Shown here in pieces: positions 13,838 through 22,773 of a stretch of DNA of 64,000 bases. The DNA is from a virus. Under the pieces are notes generated by a model. The model did not search any database, had not been told where the DNA came from, and worked only from the letters and a program-made list of their open reading frames with translations. The first letter of the stretch is position 1. The number at the start of each line of letters is the position of its first letter. The stretch covers positions 1 to 64,000 of IMG/VR virus record IMGVR_UViG_3300032086_003078; one strand, written 5' to 3'. A program made the position numbers and the translations under genes.

Positions 13838-14250
13838 ATAAAAAGAAAGACTATACATATATTGCTTCTATTGAAAAAGCAATTGCTGAAAAGTATGGAA
13901 AAGAAACAGTACAAGATTTTCGTAACTATTGGCACGAAGAAAAAGAAAAAGAATACTTGAACCAACTCAAGAGTATGAGAATAAAAAGAGATAAGTTTGC
14001 TTCAAATAAAGAAGAGTTGATTGTTGGCGATGTTCGCATATCCAAAAAAAGAAATACACAAAAAGAAGATCGCACCTGTCCTGTTTGTAAAACATATTCA
14101 TTTTCCAGGAAGGACGACCTATATATGAATAGGTTTAAATGCTGCCATGATTGCTATATAGACTTTGTATTTGGTCGAGAGCAAGAATGGAAAGACGGCA
14201 ACAGACCAACAGAAGAGCATATTGAAAATGCTTTAAGGAGACGAAAATAA
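13834..14250 (+). CDS. Zinc-ribbon hypothetical protein, 138 aa
   Basis: Helical, highly charged N-terminal half, then a four-cysteine ribbon (CPVCKTYSF and CCHDCYIDF about 25 residues apart). No family recognised. It overlaps the genes on both sides by ATGA or a shared base and sits just upstream of the packaging genes. Confidence 0.5.
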   Translation: MNKKKDYTYIASIEKAIAEKYGKETVQDFRNYWHEEKEKEYLNQLKSMRIKRDKFASNKEELIVGDVRISKKRNTQKEDRTCPVCKTYSFSRKDDLYMNRFKCCHDCYIDFVFGREQEWKDGNRPTEEHIENALRRRK

Positions 14251-14816
14251 TGGCTACTGTCCTAGACGTAATTAGAGGTTTGAATCAAGCTGCTGCAAAT
14301 GCTGGTGATTATGGTGGTGAATATGATGAAGATCAAAAGATTGGACTCAAGAGGGAAGAAGGTCACCCCATCCTAGATAGTCGTCTTATGGATGGTTTTA
14401 GGGTTCGTTTCTCTGGACCTAAAATGATTATCACTTATCAAAGCGAAATGCGTGTTGAAGAATTACACCCAAGAAACCAGTTCGAAAACGAAATCAACGC
14501 AAAGTTTGCAGACATCGTTAAGTTCCTAAAGAAGGAATATAAAAACATTACTAAAAACACTGTATCCCTAACAGAAGACTCCGATCCAGATATTTTAGTT
14601 CAAACAACATCACGTAAACATACATGGGTCCAGGCAACCAAGCAGTACGGCATAGGTGGTCTTGATGGTGTTGAGTCTAATCGTAAAGACTCTGAAAGAA
14701 CTGCCGACGCTAATAAGAGTTCTCATAAGAAGTTCTTGGACTTTTTAGAACAAGAAACAAACAAGAGATCTCCAAACGACAAGGCAAAGAAGAACCCAGA
14801 AACACCAGAGGCATAA
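14250..14816 (+). CDS. Hypothetical protein upstream of terminase, 188 aa
   Basis: Soluble mixed protein. The N-terminal part is Gly/Asp-rich (GLNQAAANAGDYGGEYDEDQK), the middle has strands and a helix (FRVRFSGPKMIITYQSEMRVEEL) and the C-terminus is Lys/Pro-rich. Stop is directly followed by the terminase start, so it probably belongs to head assembly or packaging. I do not recognise it as a small terminase. Confidence 0.5.
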   Translation: MATVLDVIRGLNQAAANAGDYGGEYDEDQKIGLKREEGHPILDSRLMDGFRVRFSGPKMIITYQSEMRVEELHPRNQFENEINAKFADIVKFLKKEYKNITKNTVSLTEDSDPDILVQTTSRKHTWVQATKQYGIGGLDGVESNRKDSERTADANKSSHKKFLDFLEQETNKRSPNDKAKKNPETPEA

Positions 14817-16388
14817 ATGTCTTTGAATAAGAAGGAGATGATGGCGGAGATAGTCCGCTGTGGTAAAGACCCTGCCTTCTTCTGTAAAAAGTATGCTAAG
14901 ATCTCTCACCCAATGAGAGGATCGATTCCGTTTGATCTTTATGACTTCCAGGAGGAGGCATTAAAAGATTTCAAAGAGAACCGATTTAGCGTTATTCTAA
15001 AAGCCCGTCAGTTAGGTATCTCCACAACCGTGGCTGCTTATGTTGCTTGGTTAATGCTTTTCCACAAAGACAAGAATGTTCTTGTCGTAGCAACCAAGCT
15101 AGGCACCGCAGCCAACCTTGTAAAGAAAATCAAGGCAATACATAAAAACTTACCAGCATGGTTGAAAATATCTGATATTGCTATTGACAACAGGAACTCT
15201 TTTGAGTTAACTAATGGCTCTCAAGTAAAGGCTTCATCAACTTCTGGCGATGCTGGTCGTTCAGAGGCATTGTCCCTACTTGTAATTGACGAGGCTGCTT
15301 TCGTCGAAGGTATTGACGAACTGTGGGCTGGTCTTTATCCTACTCTGTCAACTGGTGGTCGCTGTATCGCCCTCTCTACACCAAACGGTGTTGGTAACTG
15401 GTTCCACAGGACCTATACGGAGGCAGAAGAGAAAAAGAATGACTTTCATACTATCAAACTGCCCTGGAATGTACACCCAGAGCGAGACCAGGCTTGGTTT
15501 GAAAAAGAGACAAGAAATATGTCTCGCCGTGAAATCGCACAGGAGCTTGAGTGTAACTTTAATGCTTCAGGTGATACTGTAATTCACGGGGACGATCTAA
15601 AAAGAATTATTGAAAACTCTTACGAACCAAATCATAAAACTGGGTTTGATCGAAATTATTGGATCTGGAAGGAACCAGATCCGCATAGAGAGTACCTTTT
15701 AGTTGCCGACGTCGCAAGAGGAGACGGGTCAGATTTCAGCGTCGCTCACATCTTTGAGGTTGAAACCATGGAACAGGTTGCAGAGTATCAAGGAAAATTA
15801 ACACCCGATATGTTTGCACCTCTACTATATTCAATGGCATCAGAATATAATGATGCTTTGTTAGTCATAGAGAACAACTCTTTGGGTATCGGAGTGTTAA
15901 GCAGGTTGCAAGATTTAGACTATAAAAATTTATATTATAGTATAAAATCAACACATGAGTATGTTGACGAAGTCTCCGCTCAGGCACTGGGAGGTGTTGC
16001 TGGTTTCACAATGTCTATGAAAACCAGACCACTTGTTATTGCGAAGTTTGAGGAATTCGTGAGAAATAAACTAATTACTATTAATTCCATTCGCCTCGCA
16101 AACGAGATGAAGACATTTGTATGGCACAACGGAAGACCACAAGCCATGAGGAGCTATAACGACGACCTAGTAATTGCGGCTTGTATCGGTTGCTGGGTAA
16201 GAGGGACAGCCCTGACGGCAAACCAACGGGAGGCAGATTATAAAATGGCATTATTAAACAATATTTCTGTTTCCACTACTTCGTTAAACACAAAGATTGA
16301 AGGACAGCACGGCTTTCGAGGTCAAAAAACTACATTTACTGGCAATGATGGTAGAGTACATAACCTCGACTGGATAATTAAAGGATAA
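14817..16388 (+). CDS. Terminase large subunit (TerL, gp17-like)
   Basis: 523 residues. The packaging ATPase is shown by the adenine region and Walker-A-like KARQLGISTT (about 62-71) and Walker B LLVIDEAAF (about 155-163), followed by a coupling motif (ALSTPNG). The C-terminal RNase H-like nuclease shows VADVARGDGSDF (about 296-307), IENNSLGIG and a final DDLVIA acid. It cuts and pumps DNA into proheads with the portal next to it. A small terminase subunit is not obvious nearby. Start follows the upstream stop with no gap. Confidence 0.93.
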   Translation: MSLNKKEMMAEIVRCGKDPAFFCKKYAKISHPMRGSIPFDLYDFQEEALKDFKENRFSVILKARQLGISTTVAAYVAWLMLFHKDKNVLVVATKLGTAANLVKKIKAIHKNLPAWLKISDIAIDNRNSFELTNGSQVKASSTSGDAGRSEALSLLVIDEAAFVEGIDELWAGLYPTLSTGGRCIALSTPNGVGNWFHRTYTEAEEKKNDFHTIKLPWNVHPERDQAWFEKETRNMSRREIAQELECNFNASGDTVIHGDDLKRIIENSYEPNHKTGFDRNYWIWKEPDPHREYLLVADVARGDGSDFSVAHIFEVETMEQVAEYQGKLTPDMFAPLLYSMASEYNDALLVIENNSLGIGVLSRLQDLDYKNLYYSIKSTHEYVDEVSAQALGGVAGFTMSMKTRPLVIAKFEEFVRNKLITINSIRLANEMKTFVWHNGRPQAMRSYNDDLVIAACIGCWVRGTALTANQREADYKMALLNNISVSTTSLNTKIEGQHGFRGQKTTFTGNDGRVHNLDWIIKG

Positions 16389-16391
16389 AAC

Positions 16392-18269
16392 ATGGCTGAT
16401 AATAACAACAACAATGCAAATAATCCAAGAAACAATCAGTCTCCTTTATTTAAGAGACTCACAAGGTTGTTTAGTGGTCCAATTGTAAATTATGACCGAC
16501 CATCTGTCATCAGAGGAACACGCAGAGACGTCAAGAAGTATACTTTTACTTCCTCAACAGGCAGAGAGTTTAAAAAGAAAGAGTATCATAACCCTTTTAG
16601 TGGTCTGAGTAATAAAGTCCTATATCAGAGAAACAAGCAAGTAAGATATACAGACTTCGAACAGATGGAGTATATGCCAGAGATTGCTTCTGCTATTGAT
16701 ATTTATGCTGACGAGATAACAACCTCAACTGCGTTTAATCCACTAGTAAACATTGATTGTCAAAATAGGGAAATAAAAGACATAGTAAGCACCTTGCTTT
16801 ATAATGTACTAAATGTTGAGTCAAACTTATTTGGCTGGTCTAGAAGCATGTGTAAATACGGTGACTATTATTTATATCTTGACATCGATGATAAGATGGG
16901 TATCACAAATGCGATACCGCTTCCAGTCCGTGAAATAGAAAGGATCGAAGGAACAGATCCAACTAATCCAAACTATATCCAATATTTTTGGCAAGGAGCC
17001 GAAGGGAATAAAGGCGTAACTTTTGAGAACTGGCAAATTTCACACTTCCGTGTTCTAGGAAATGATAAGTATGTTCCCTACGGAACCTCAGTCCTGGAAC
17101 CATCACGACGCATTTGGCGACAGCTTACACTTCTAGAAGATGCGATGATGGCTTATCGTATCGTCCGATCGCCCGAGCGCCGAGTATTCTACATTGATGT
17201 CGGCAATATTGCAGCGGAAGACGTAGAACAATATATCGAACAAGTCAAGACCCAGATGAAAAGAAACCAGGTTGTAGACGAAGATTCTGGTCGTGTGGAT
17301 TTACGTTACAATGCGATGAGTGTTGATGAAGATTATTATATACCAGTTCGTGGTGCTAGTAATAATACTAGGATTGAGACTTTAGCTGGCGGTCAGTTCA
17401 CTGGGGACATTGATGATGTTAATTACCTTCGTGATAAACTGTTTTCAGCACTAAAGGTACCAAAAGCTTATTTGGCACAGTCTGACGCCCAGGAAGACAA
17501 AACAACATTGTCACAAAAAGACATTCGTTTTGCTAGAACAATACAAAGATTACAAAGAGTCGTAGTCGCTGAATTAGAGAAGATTGCTATTATTCATCTT
17601 TATACACTAGGCTACAGGGATTCTGATTTGCTCTCGTTCAAGTTGTCACTTAACAATCCATCAAAAATAGCTGAACTACAAGAGCTAGAGCATATGAGAC
17701 TTAAGTTTGATGTCGCAGGGTCTGCGACTGAAGGATACTTCTCTAAGCAGTGGGTATACCGAAACATCTTCAAGGCATCAGAAGAGGAAATCGAAAGAAT
17801 ACAAGTCGAGCAGTTTTCAGATGCTTTACACGCCGCCGCTTTGGAGCAGACAGCTACACCGCCAGAAGAAGGCGGCGGAGGTGATTTAGGTGGCGACCTT
17901 GGAGGCGATGATTTAGGTGGCGACCTTGGCGACGAAGAAGTTGGAGAAGAACCAGCAGATGAAGGACCACTTTTGGCTGAGCCTGAGATAGAGCCAGGTC
18001 AAAGAAATGACAATGGTTACATGAGAGTTAAGCGCCCAAAATGGAAAGAAGGAGCCTTTAGAAGAAGTGCCCTAGCAGCTTCTGGAACTAATTTAGCATC
18101 ATCGTCACATAGAAACCTATTTAAAGGGTGGAGCGGTCAGATGTCTCCATTATCTAGAGGAATAGTTGGCGAAGGAACAAACCCAGAAGAACAAATGTTG
18201 TTTGACACTGAAAACAGCATCAAGAAACTTATAGAGCAATTGGAAACTAAAAATGAAGGTCAAGCATAA
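16392..18269 (+). CDS. Portal protein (gp20-like)
   Basis: 625 residues, right after TerL as in most tailed phages. Features include the conserved early region (MEYMPEIASAIDIYADE), WSRSMCKYGDYYLYLDID, the crown/stem region (RIVRSPERRVFYIDVGN) and an acidic Gly/Asp repeat tail (GGDLGGDLGGDDLGGDLG, about 497-515). It forms the dodecameric ring through which DNA passes. The repeat gives a short internal DNA repeat. The end overlaps the next gene by 17 bases. Confidence 0.9.
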   Translation: MADNNNNNANNPRNNQSPLFKRLTRLFSGPIVNYDRPSVIRGTRRDVKKYTFTSSTGREFKKKEYHNPFSGLSNKVLYQRNKQVRYTDFEQMEYMPEIASAIDIYADEITTSTAFNPLVNIDCQNREIKDIVSTLLYNVLNVESNLFGWSRSMCKYGDYYLYLDIDDKMGITNAIPLPVREIERIEGTDPTNPNYIQYFWQGAEGNKGVTFENWQISHFRVLGNDKYVPYGTSVLEPSRRIWRQLTLLEDAMMAYRIVRSPERRVFYIDVGNIAAEDVEQYIEQVKTQMKRNQVVDEDSGRVDLRYNAMSVDEDYYIPVRGASNNTRIETLAGGQFTGDIDDVNYLRDKLFSALKVPKAYLAQSDAQEDKTTLSQKDIRFARTIQRLQRVVVAELEKIAIIHLYTLGYRDSDLLSFKLSLNNPSKIAELQELEHMRLKFDVAGSATEGYFSKQWVYRNIFKASEEEIERIQVEQFSDALHAAALEQTATPPEEGGGGDLGGDLGGDDLGGDLGDEEVGEEPADEGPLLAEPEIEPGQRNDNGYMRVKRPKWKEGAFRRSALAASGTNLASSSHRNLFKGWSGQMSPLSRGIVGEGTNPEEQMLFDTENSIKKLIEQLETKNEGQA

Positions 18270-19083
18270 TAAGAAAAGAAATACAGCGTTTCTATTTGAA
18301 GCCCTTGTCAGAGAGTTGACAAAATCTGTTATTGAAAAAGATAAAGATAGAACTGCCAAAGTTAAGAATATACTGAAAGAGCACTTTCAATCAAGTTCAA
18401 TTTTAGGAAAAGAACTAGATTGCTATCAAGCTCTAAGTGAAGAATCTGGCTTAGATCAATACACCGCAGAGAAGCTAGTCTTTCGTGCCAAGAAGGCATA
18501 TGATGACCTAGATCAAAAAAAGGTATTTGAGGCACAATCTAGCGTTATTTCTAAAATAAACAAACTTCTAGGAAAAGAAGTTTATAACACTTTCATTCCA
18601 AACTATCAATCACTTGCATCTATAACTCAAATTTTCAACGAAAAGATTCCAGTTAAAACTAGAGTCTTGATGGAACAAAAGGTTATTGAGAAACTGACTG
18701 ATTCCGAAAGAACTACTGAAGATGTAAAACCAATTGATTCTTTGGTAGTCAAGTCTTTCACAGACACCTTTAATAATACATATTCAGATCTATTAGAGGA
18801 ACAAAAGGAACTACTAACAAAGTACATTACTTCATTTGACAATAATGGGGTTGAATTTAGACTTTTTGCAGGGAGAGAACTGCAAAGACTTTATGGATGC
18901 ATAGAGGAATCTCTAACTCTAAAAGAAGTTTCAGAAGATCCAGAGATGATAGAAAACACTAAACGAGTGTTGGATAAAATAAACGAACTTAATGTTTCTA
19001 AGTTGAGCGAAAAAGATATACTAAAAGTATTAAAGTTGCAGAACTTAGTAAGCGAGTACACAAAAAATGCCAATCAAGATTAA
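18253..19083 (+). CDS. Hypothetical head-module protein, 276 aa
   Basis: Almost entirely helical and charged, without membrane segments or known motifs (examples KKRNTAFLFEALVREL, YTAEKLVFRAKKAYDDL). Between portal and protease in a head-module block, overlapping both neighbours by 17 bases. A structural or assembly role is likely; no family recognised. Confidence 0.55.
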   Translation: MKVKHNKKRNTAFLFEALVRELTKSVIEKDKDRTAKVKNILKEHFQSSSILGKELDCYQALSEESGLDQYTAEKLVFRAKKAYDDLDQKKVFEAQSSVISKINKLLGKEVYNTFIPNYQSLASITQIFNEKIPVKTRVLMEQKVIEKLTDSERTTEDVKPIDSLVVKSFTDTFNNTYSDLLEEQKELLTKYITSFDNNGVEFRLFAGRELQRLYGCIEESLTLKEVSEDPEMIENTKRVLDKINELNVSKLSEKDILKVLKLQNLVSEYTKNANQD

Positions 19084-19615
19084 AATAGGGGATACAACCC
19101 AAAAAGAATCCAAACCAGTTCAGGCTTCGATTCCACTTAAAATAACAAAAACCTTAGATGGTAATCTGATTATTGACGACCATCAATACCTTGACATAAT
19201 CGTGTCTCCCTCTGAAGCTAAAATAATAACTATGCCAAAGCCATTTGTTGAAAAAGACGTGTATGATTATCAGAAAGATTTCATGTATAGCCTTTTCAAG
19301 GGAGGCGTCTCAGAAGCTTCTTCTCCAACTGGAGGTCCTCGTTTTGGCATGGTAGAGACCAGTTTTCCAAAGGAAGGCGACGTCAATACTCTTCAGGCAG
19401 TGTTGTATCAAATTTCAAGCTACGTTAATAAGACAGCCCACGATGAAGATATAGCTAGAGAATATGATGAAAATATAGAAGACCGTTTCACAGACCCCGA
19501 CGCAAAGGATTCTACCGAATACGGCGCAGTCCCTCCATATCAGGACACCCCAGAAGGCTCATCAAATCAAGCCGACCCAACTTATACATTTGCGGGATAC
19601 GGCTACTACTACTAA
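19067..19615 (+). CDS. Hypothetical head-module protein, 182 aa
   Basis: Begins MPIKIKIGDT and has a beta-rich N-terminal domain (DGNLIIDDHQYLDIIVSP) and a disordered Asp/Tyr/Gly C-terminus. Co-translated with both neighbours (17-base overlap upstream, TAATG downstream). No known family; structural role inferred from location. Confidence 0.5.
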   Translation: MPIKIKIGDTTQKESKPVQASIPLKITKTLDGNLIIDDHQYLDIIVSPSEAKIITMPKPFVEKDVYDYQKDFMYSLFKGGVSEASSPTGGPRFGMVETSFPKEGDVNTLQAVLYQISSYVNKTAHDEDIAREYDENIEDRFTDPDAKDSTEYGAVPPYQDTPEGSSNQADPTYTFAGYGYYY

Positions 19616-19959
19616 TGTCTCTCGTATATTTTATTCTGTGTTCCTACGGAATCACACAGATTTTAGCATTCGCTAAAATATTCGAACCTATTCGTCCAAA
19701 ACATCACTTCTTCCACTGCCCAATGTGTATTGGCTTCTGGGTTGGGGTATTGTTAGTGATACTAAACCCTTACACCGAACTATTTACATATAATGTTAGT
19801 TTGGTGAATGCTTTTCTATTAGGAGCGCTTTCATCAGCAACATCATACGCTTTATGTATGATAATAACAGATGGAGGTATCCGACTTGAACAACGAACGA
19901 AAGGGAGCTTGGACGCAAAAGTGGATGTTGCGACCCGTAGCAAACTGCTGTCGTGGTAG
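19615..19959 (+). CDS. Small membrane protein, DUF1360-like, 114 aa
   Basis: Two to three membrane segments, with FHCPMCIGFWVGVLL in the first half, the C-P-x-C-x-G-F-W pattern I associate with DUF1360. It is odd to find a membrane protein in the middle of the head genes. The C-terminal tail is basic. Function unknown. Confidence 0.5.
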   Translation: MSLVYFILCSYGITQILAFAKIFEPIRPKHHFFHCPMCIGFWVGVLLVILNPYTELFTYNVSLVNAFLLGALSSATSYALCMIITDGGIRLEQRTKGSLDAKVDVATRSKLLSW

Positions 19960-19967
19960 CAGTATCG

Positions 19968-19984
19968 TGCGGGTAGCGCCCGCA
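19968..19984 (+). other. GC hairpin before the prohead protease
   Basis: TGCGGG (19968-19973), loop TAGCG, CCCGCA (19979-19984), just ahead of AAAGGAG at 19990. It may protect or control translation of the protease mRNA. No U-tract, so not a terminator. Confidence 0.35.
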
Positions 19985-20002
19985 TTCCAAAGGAGATAAA
20001 AA

Positions 20003-20596
20003 ATGACTAAGAAATACGTACTACAAGAGTTTATGAACCTAGATTACAGCGACGATCTTCTCACAGAAGAAGAGCGTGAAGGTAATCGCCAAGGGATACA
20101 CCTTATTGTAGCAGGGAAGATACAGGCTGCCGGCAAAAAGAACGGCAACGGGCGTATTTACCCCCGACCAATCCTCGAAAGAGAGATGAAGAACTACGAA
20201 AAGCTTGTTCGTGAGGGTCGTGCTATTGGTGAACTAGACCACCCAGACAGTTCAGTCGTAGAATTGAAGAATGCTAGCCATCTAATCACACAAGTGTGGT
20301 GGGAAGGTGACGATGTCATGGGCAAAATGAAGATTTTGGATACTCCAGCGGGTCAGATCGCCAAACAACTAGTAGAAGGTGGCGTTCAGTTAGGTATTTC
20401 AAGTCGTGGTCTTGGCTCAACTCGCCAACAAGGCGGAGTTACCATGGTTGAAGACGATTTCCAACTACTTTGCTTCGACTTGGTATCAGAACCAAGCACA
20501 ACAGGTGCCTTTTTGGTTGCTGAAAGTCAAGTTAAGACACACTTAACCAAGGCTGACCGAATCAATCGTGCCTTGAACGACATTTTGGGCGACTAA
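20003..20596 (+). CDS. Prohead maturation protease (gp21-like)
   Basis: 197 residues. The catalytic His lies in IGELDHP (His80) and the Ser in LGISSRGLGS (Ser133 or 134), the S77-type signature of T4 gp21. T4 gp21 cuts after (I/L)-x-E and matures capsid, scaffold and internal proteins. Such a site occurs in its own N-terminus (LLTE, residues 19-22), in the capsid protein (LLKE, 55-58) and at the end of the leader helices. It is thus the presumed processing enzyme of the leader-tagged set. Ribosome binding site AAAGGAG is well placed. Confidence 0.9.
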   Translation: MTKKYVLQEFMNLDYSDDLLTEEEREGNRQGIHLIVAGKIQAAGKKNGNGRIYPRPILEREMKNYEKLVREGRAIGELDHPDSSVVELKNASHLITQVWWEGDDVMGKMKILDTPAGQIAKQLVEGGVQLGISSRGLGSTRQQGGVTMVEDDFQLLCFDLVSEPSTTGAFLVAESQVKTHLTKADRINRALNDILGD

Positions 20597-20598
20597 TA

Positions 20599-21615
20599 AT
20601 GGCTGGCGCTGGATTTGCAGTAGATAACAACAGTGGCGGATATGCTTTTAAAGTAGATCCCGACGGAAACGTTAAAGTTGGAGACGAATCCAGTGATCTT
20701 CTAGAGATTACAGGCACCCTTAATGTAAATGGTCCTACTGTATTTAACGAAGCGGGTTCTACCACTGGAGATTTTCGTGTAGAGAGCAACGCATCAGAGA
20801 ATATGCTCTTTGTTGATGCAAGTTCTAATCGCATCGGTATTGGTACAGCCTCGCCACTTTTTACAATTGATGTCCAAGAACGAACAGGTATTGAAGCCTG
20901 TCTTCGCCTAAAAGGTACTGGCGATGTTGGAATCCGACTCCAAGCTGATAGCGACGGCGCTGGGGGAGAAAATGATAATCCTTACATAGATTTTTATCAA
21001 GACACGGCAAATTCTAACACCCGTGCTCAGAGACTAGCTTCGATCGGCATGGAAGGCGATGCAGGAGCAACCTTTACAGATTCTCTGGATAATACTTTTT
21101 TTATGGATGCGGCATATCCAACTACCCTAGGTTCCAATCTACGAACACTTCAGCTTGCTAACGATTCCAAAAACAATGGACATAAGGCTCGCATCACACT
21201 TGAGGGAAATAATGGCTATGTCGGCATTCACACAAATGCCCCAACAACACCTCTAGAAATTGAGGGCACAACTAAATCTACAGAATATGCTACTGCTGTT
21301 GGGACACAGGACCTTGGAACTGGAACAAGCAGCACATTATCTTTAGACGCTGGTATTATGCTTTTGGACGCTGACTCCATCAACGGAACTGATATGGGTG
21401 GCTATGAAGTTCACACCCTAAACATTCCTAACGGCTCTACAAGCGGACAAAGACTTACCATCATCGCCCAGAGCACAACAAACAGTACAACTATTATGCC
21501 TGCTGGAAGTATTAACGGCTCCTTCGGAAGCCTTAGTGATGCTAGCGGCACAACAGCATTAGAATTCGTATGGATTTCCGAAGGCAGTATTTCAGCCTGG
21601 TATCAAGTGAGTTAA
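20599..21615 (+). CDS. Fibre-like head-module protein, 338 aa
   Basis: Beta-rich and repetitive; it has the fibre repeat unit NRIGIGTASP and YVGIHTNAP, each followed by a strand (LFTIDVQ, PLEIEG), as in trimeric phage fibres. Ends with a W-rich strand (EFVWISEGSISAWYQVS). Its place between protease and scaffold suggests a head decoration or fibre rather than a tail fibre, inferred from location. Starts 3 bases after the protease stop. Confidence 0.6.
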   Translation: MAGAGFAVDNNSGGYAFKVDPDGNVKVGDESSDLLEITGTLNVNGPTVFNEAGSTTGDFRVESNASENMLFVDASSNRIGIGTASPLFTIDVQERTGIEACLRLKGTGDVGIRLQADSDGAGGENDNPYIDFYQDTANSNTRAQRLASIGMEGDAGATFTDSLDNTFFMDAAYPTTLGSNLRTLQLANDSKNNGHKARITLEGNNGYVGIHTNAPTTPLEIEGTTKSTEYATAVGTQDLGTGTSSTLSLDAGIMLLDADSINGTDMGGYEVHTLNIPNGSTSGQRLTIIAQSTTNSTTIMPAGSINGSFGSLSDASGTTALEFVWISEGSISAWYQVS

Positions 21616-21627
21616 GAAGGGAAACAA

Positions 21628-22023
21628 ATGAAAAAATCGGAACTCAAAAATATTATTAAAGAATGTGTCCGTGAGGTAATCTTTGAAGAAGGTATGCTAT
21701 CAGGCATCATCTCAGAGGTTGTACGAGGCATGGGAACAACCTTGGTACAGGAAGCTAGAACAGCACCTGTCTCACAACCATCAAAAGCCTTTTCGGAGAG
21801 CAAAAAGCAAGTTCTTGATGCTATTGGTAAGAACTCCTACGAAGATGTGAAGAAGAAGTTCTCTAACCCAGAACTTTTTGAAGGTACCCGACCTATCGCT
21901 GAATCTAAGAGCGCTAAGGGCGGAGCACTATCTGGCGTAGCACCTAGTGACCCAGGTGTAGACATTTCAAATATTCCCGGCTTTGGAAGCTGGTCTGCTG
22001 TTGCGAGCGCAACAAGAAAGTAA
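21628..22023 (+). CDS. Leader-tagged head-module protein, 131 aa
   Basis: Opens MKKSELKNIIKECVREVIFEE, a leader helix with I-F-E and other I/L/V-x-E sites (ISEV, LVQEA, LFEG, PIAES) along the chain. Multiple sites suggest that the protease cuts it into peptides, as happens to T4 core proteins gp67 and gp68. The rest is Ser/Ala/Gly-rich and probably disordered. It links the leader family to the prohead core by position. Moderately confident as a core protein. Confidence 0.65.
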   Translation: MKKSELKNIIKECVREVIFEEGMLSGIISEVVRGMGTTLVQEARTAPVSQPSKAFSESKKQVLDAIGKNSYEDVKKKFSNPELFEGTRPIAESKSAKGGALSGVAPSDPGVDISNIPGFGSWSAVASATRK

Positions 22024-22030
22024 TTTAAAA

Positions 22031-22309
22031 ATGAGAAAAAACAAAAGAAATAAACAACTAATTGAACCTTGTGTTACCGTTCGAGCGGAAGATCATAGAG
22101 GCGATCCAGAAAGAATGATACGGAAGTTTCGCAAACTCGTAAAAAACGAAGGAATCATTGAGGAATGCCGCAGTCGAAGTTATTTTGTATCTGAAAGTGA
22201 AATCAGAAGGCAAAGAAAAGAAGACAAACAAAGACTGATTGACAAGGTAAATAGAAGAAGAGATGAACTACTTAAGCCTAGGGACAGGTTTATAAAGAGG
22301 AGAAAATAG
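22031..22309 (+). CDS. Ribosomal protein bS21-like, 92 aa
   Basis: I place the start at ATG 22031 rather than inside the previous gene. The core RMIRKFRKLVKNEGIIEE followed by CRSRSYFVSESEIRRQRKED follows the bS21 order: a helix with R-x-F-K/R, G-I/V-L/I-x-E, an aromatic after R-R/S-x, then a very basic helix. bS21 acts in start-site choice on the 30S subunit, and phages, mostly from aquatic samples, carry homologs thought to favour phage mRNA. It lies within the head module, which is unusual. Weak Shine-Dalgarno site. Confidence 0.65.
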   Translation: MRKNKRNKQLIEPCVTVRAEDHRGDPERMIRKFRKLVKNEGIIEECRSRSYFVSESEIRRQRKEDKQRLIDKVNRRRDELLKPRDRFIKRRK

Positions 22310-22310
22310 T

Positions 22311-22754
22311 ATGGCGATTTCCCCAGATACTACGAATTATCAAATAACTTCAGGGCATCGACCTGGTCTTGCAAGTGTAGGTCAGTACCAATCAGCAGGA
22401 CATCCCTATGTAACAGGGTCAGAAACACTCAATGATGGTGCGGAACATCAGATTACCTTCCCCACTGTCACTAAGTCTATAACTGTAATTAATAGACCAT
22501 CTGGATCAGGTGACGCTCCTGACATAAGAGTTCATTTTGCAGCTACAGGGAGTGGAAACGTAGTAGGAGGTCAACACTATATTCTGCTTACTTCGAACAA
22601 AGACAGTATGACAATGAATGTCAAATGTAGCCGACTTTATATTTCAAGGGATGATGCGACTGCCGGCGCTGCTTCTTATACGGTGTTTGCAGAGTGTACG
22701 GGGATTGATCCAATAGAGATGTATCCTCTAACTGGTTCTGGTATAACTGAGTAA
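22311..22754 (+). CDS. Beta-rich head-module protein, paralog of 55518, 147 aa
   Basis: Aligns along its length with the protein at 55518: YQSAGHPY, EHQITFPTVTKSITV, DIRVHFAATG, RLYISRDDATAGAASYTVFAECTGI. A single beta-sandwich is likely. Location suggests a decoration or head surface protein. Starts 1 base after the bS21-like gene; GGAG at 22299-22302 serves as ribosome binding site. Confidence 0.6.
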   Translation: MAISPDTTNYQITSGHRPGLASVGQYQSAGHPYVTGSETLNDGAEHQITFPTVTKSITVINRPSGSGDAPDIRVHFAATGSGNVVGGQHYILLTSNKDSMTMNVKCSRLYISRDDATAGAASYTVFAECTGIDPIEMYPLTGSGITE

Positions 22755-22773
22755 ATAGAAGAGGGAGATTGTC

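Noticed and set aside
17880-17940. CRISPR-like or tandem repeat in the portal gene
   Set aside because: It is a coding Gly/Asp repeat in the portal tail without spacers.
19780-19800. ACTATTTACA as a promoter within the DUF1360-like gene
   Set aside because: It lies inside a coding region, differs from the consensus at the end, and no gene starts close behind it.
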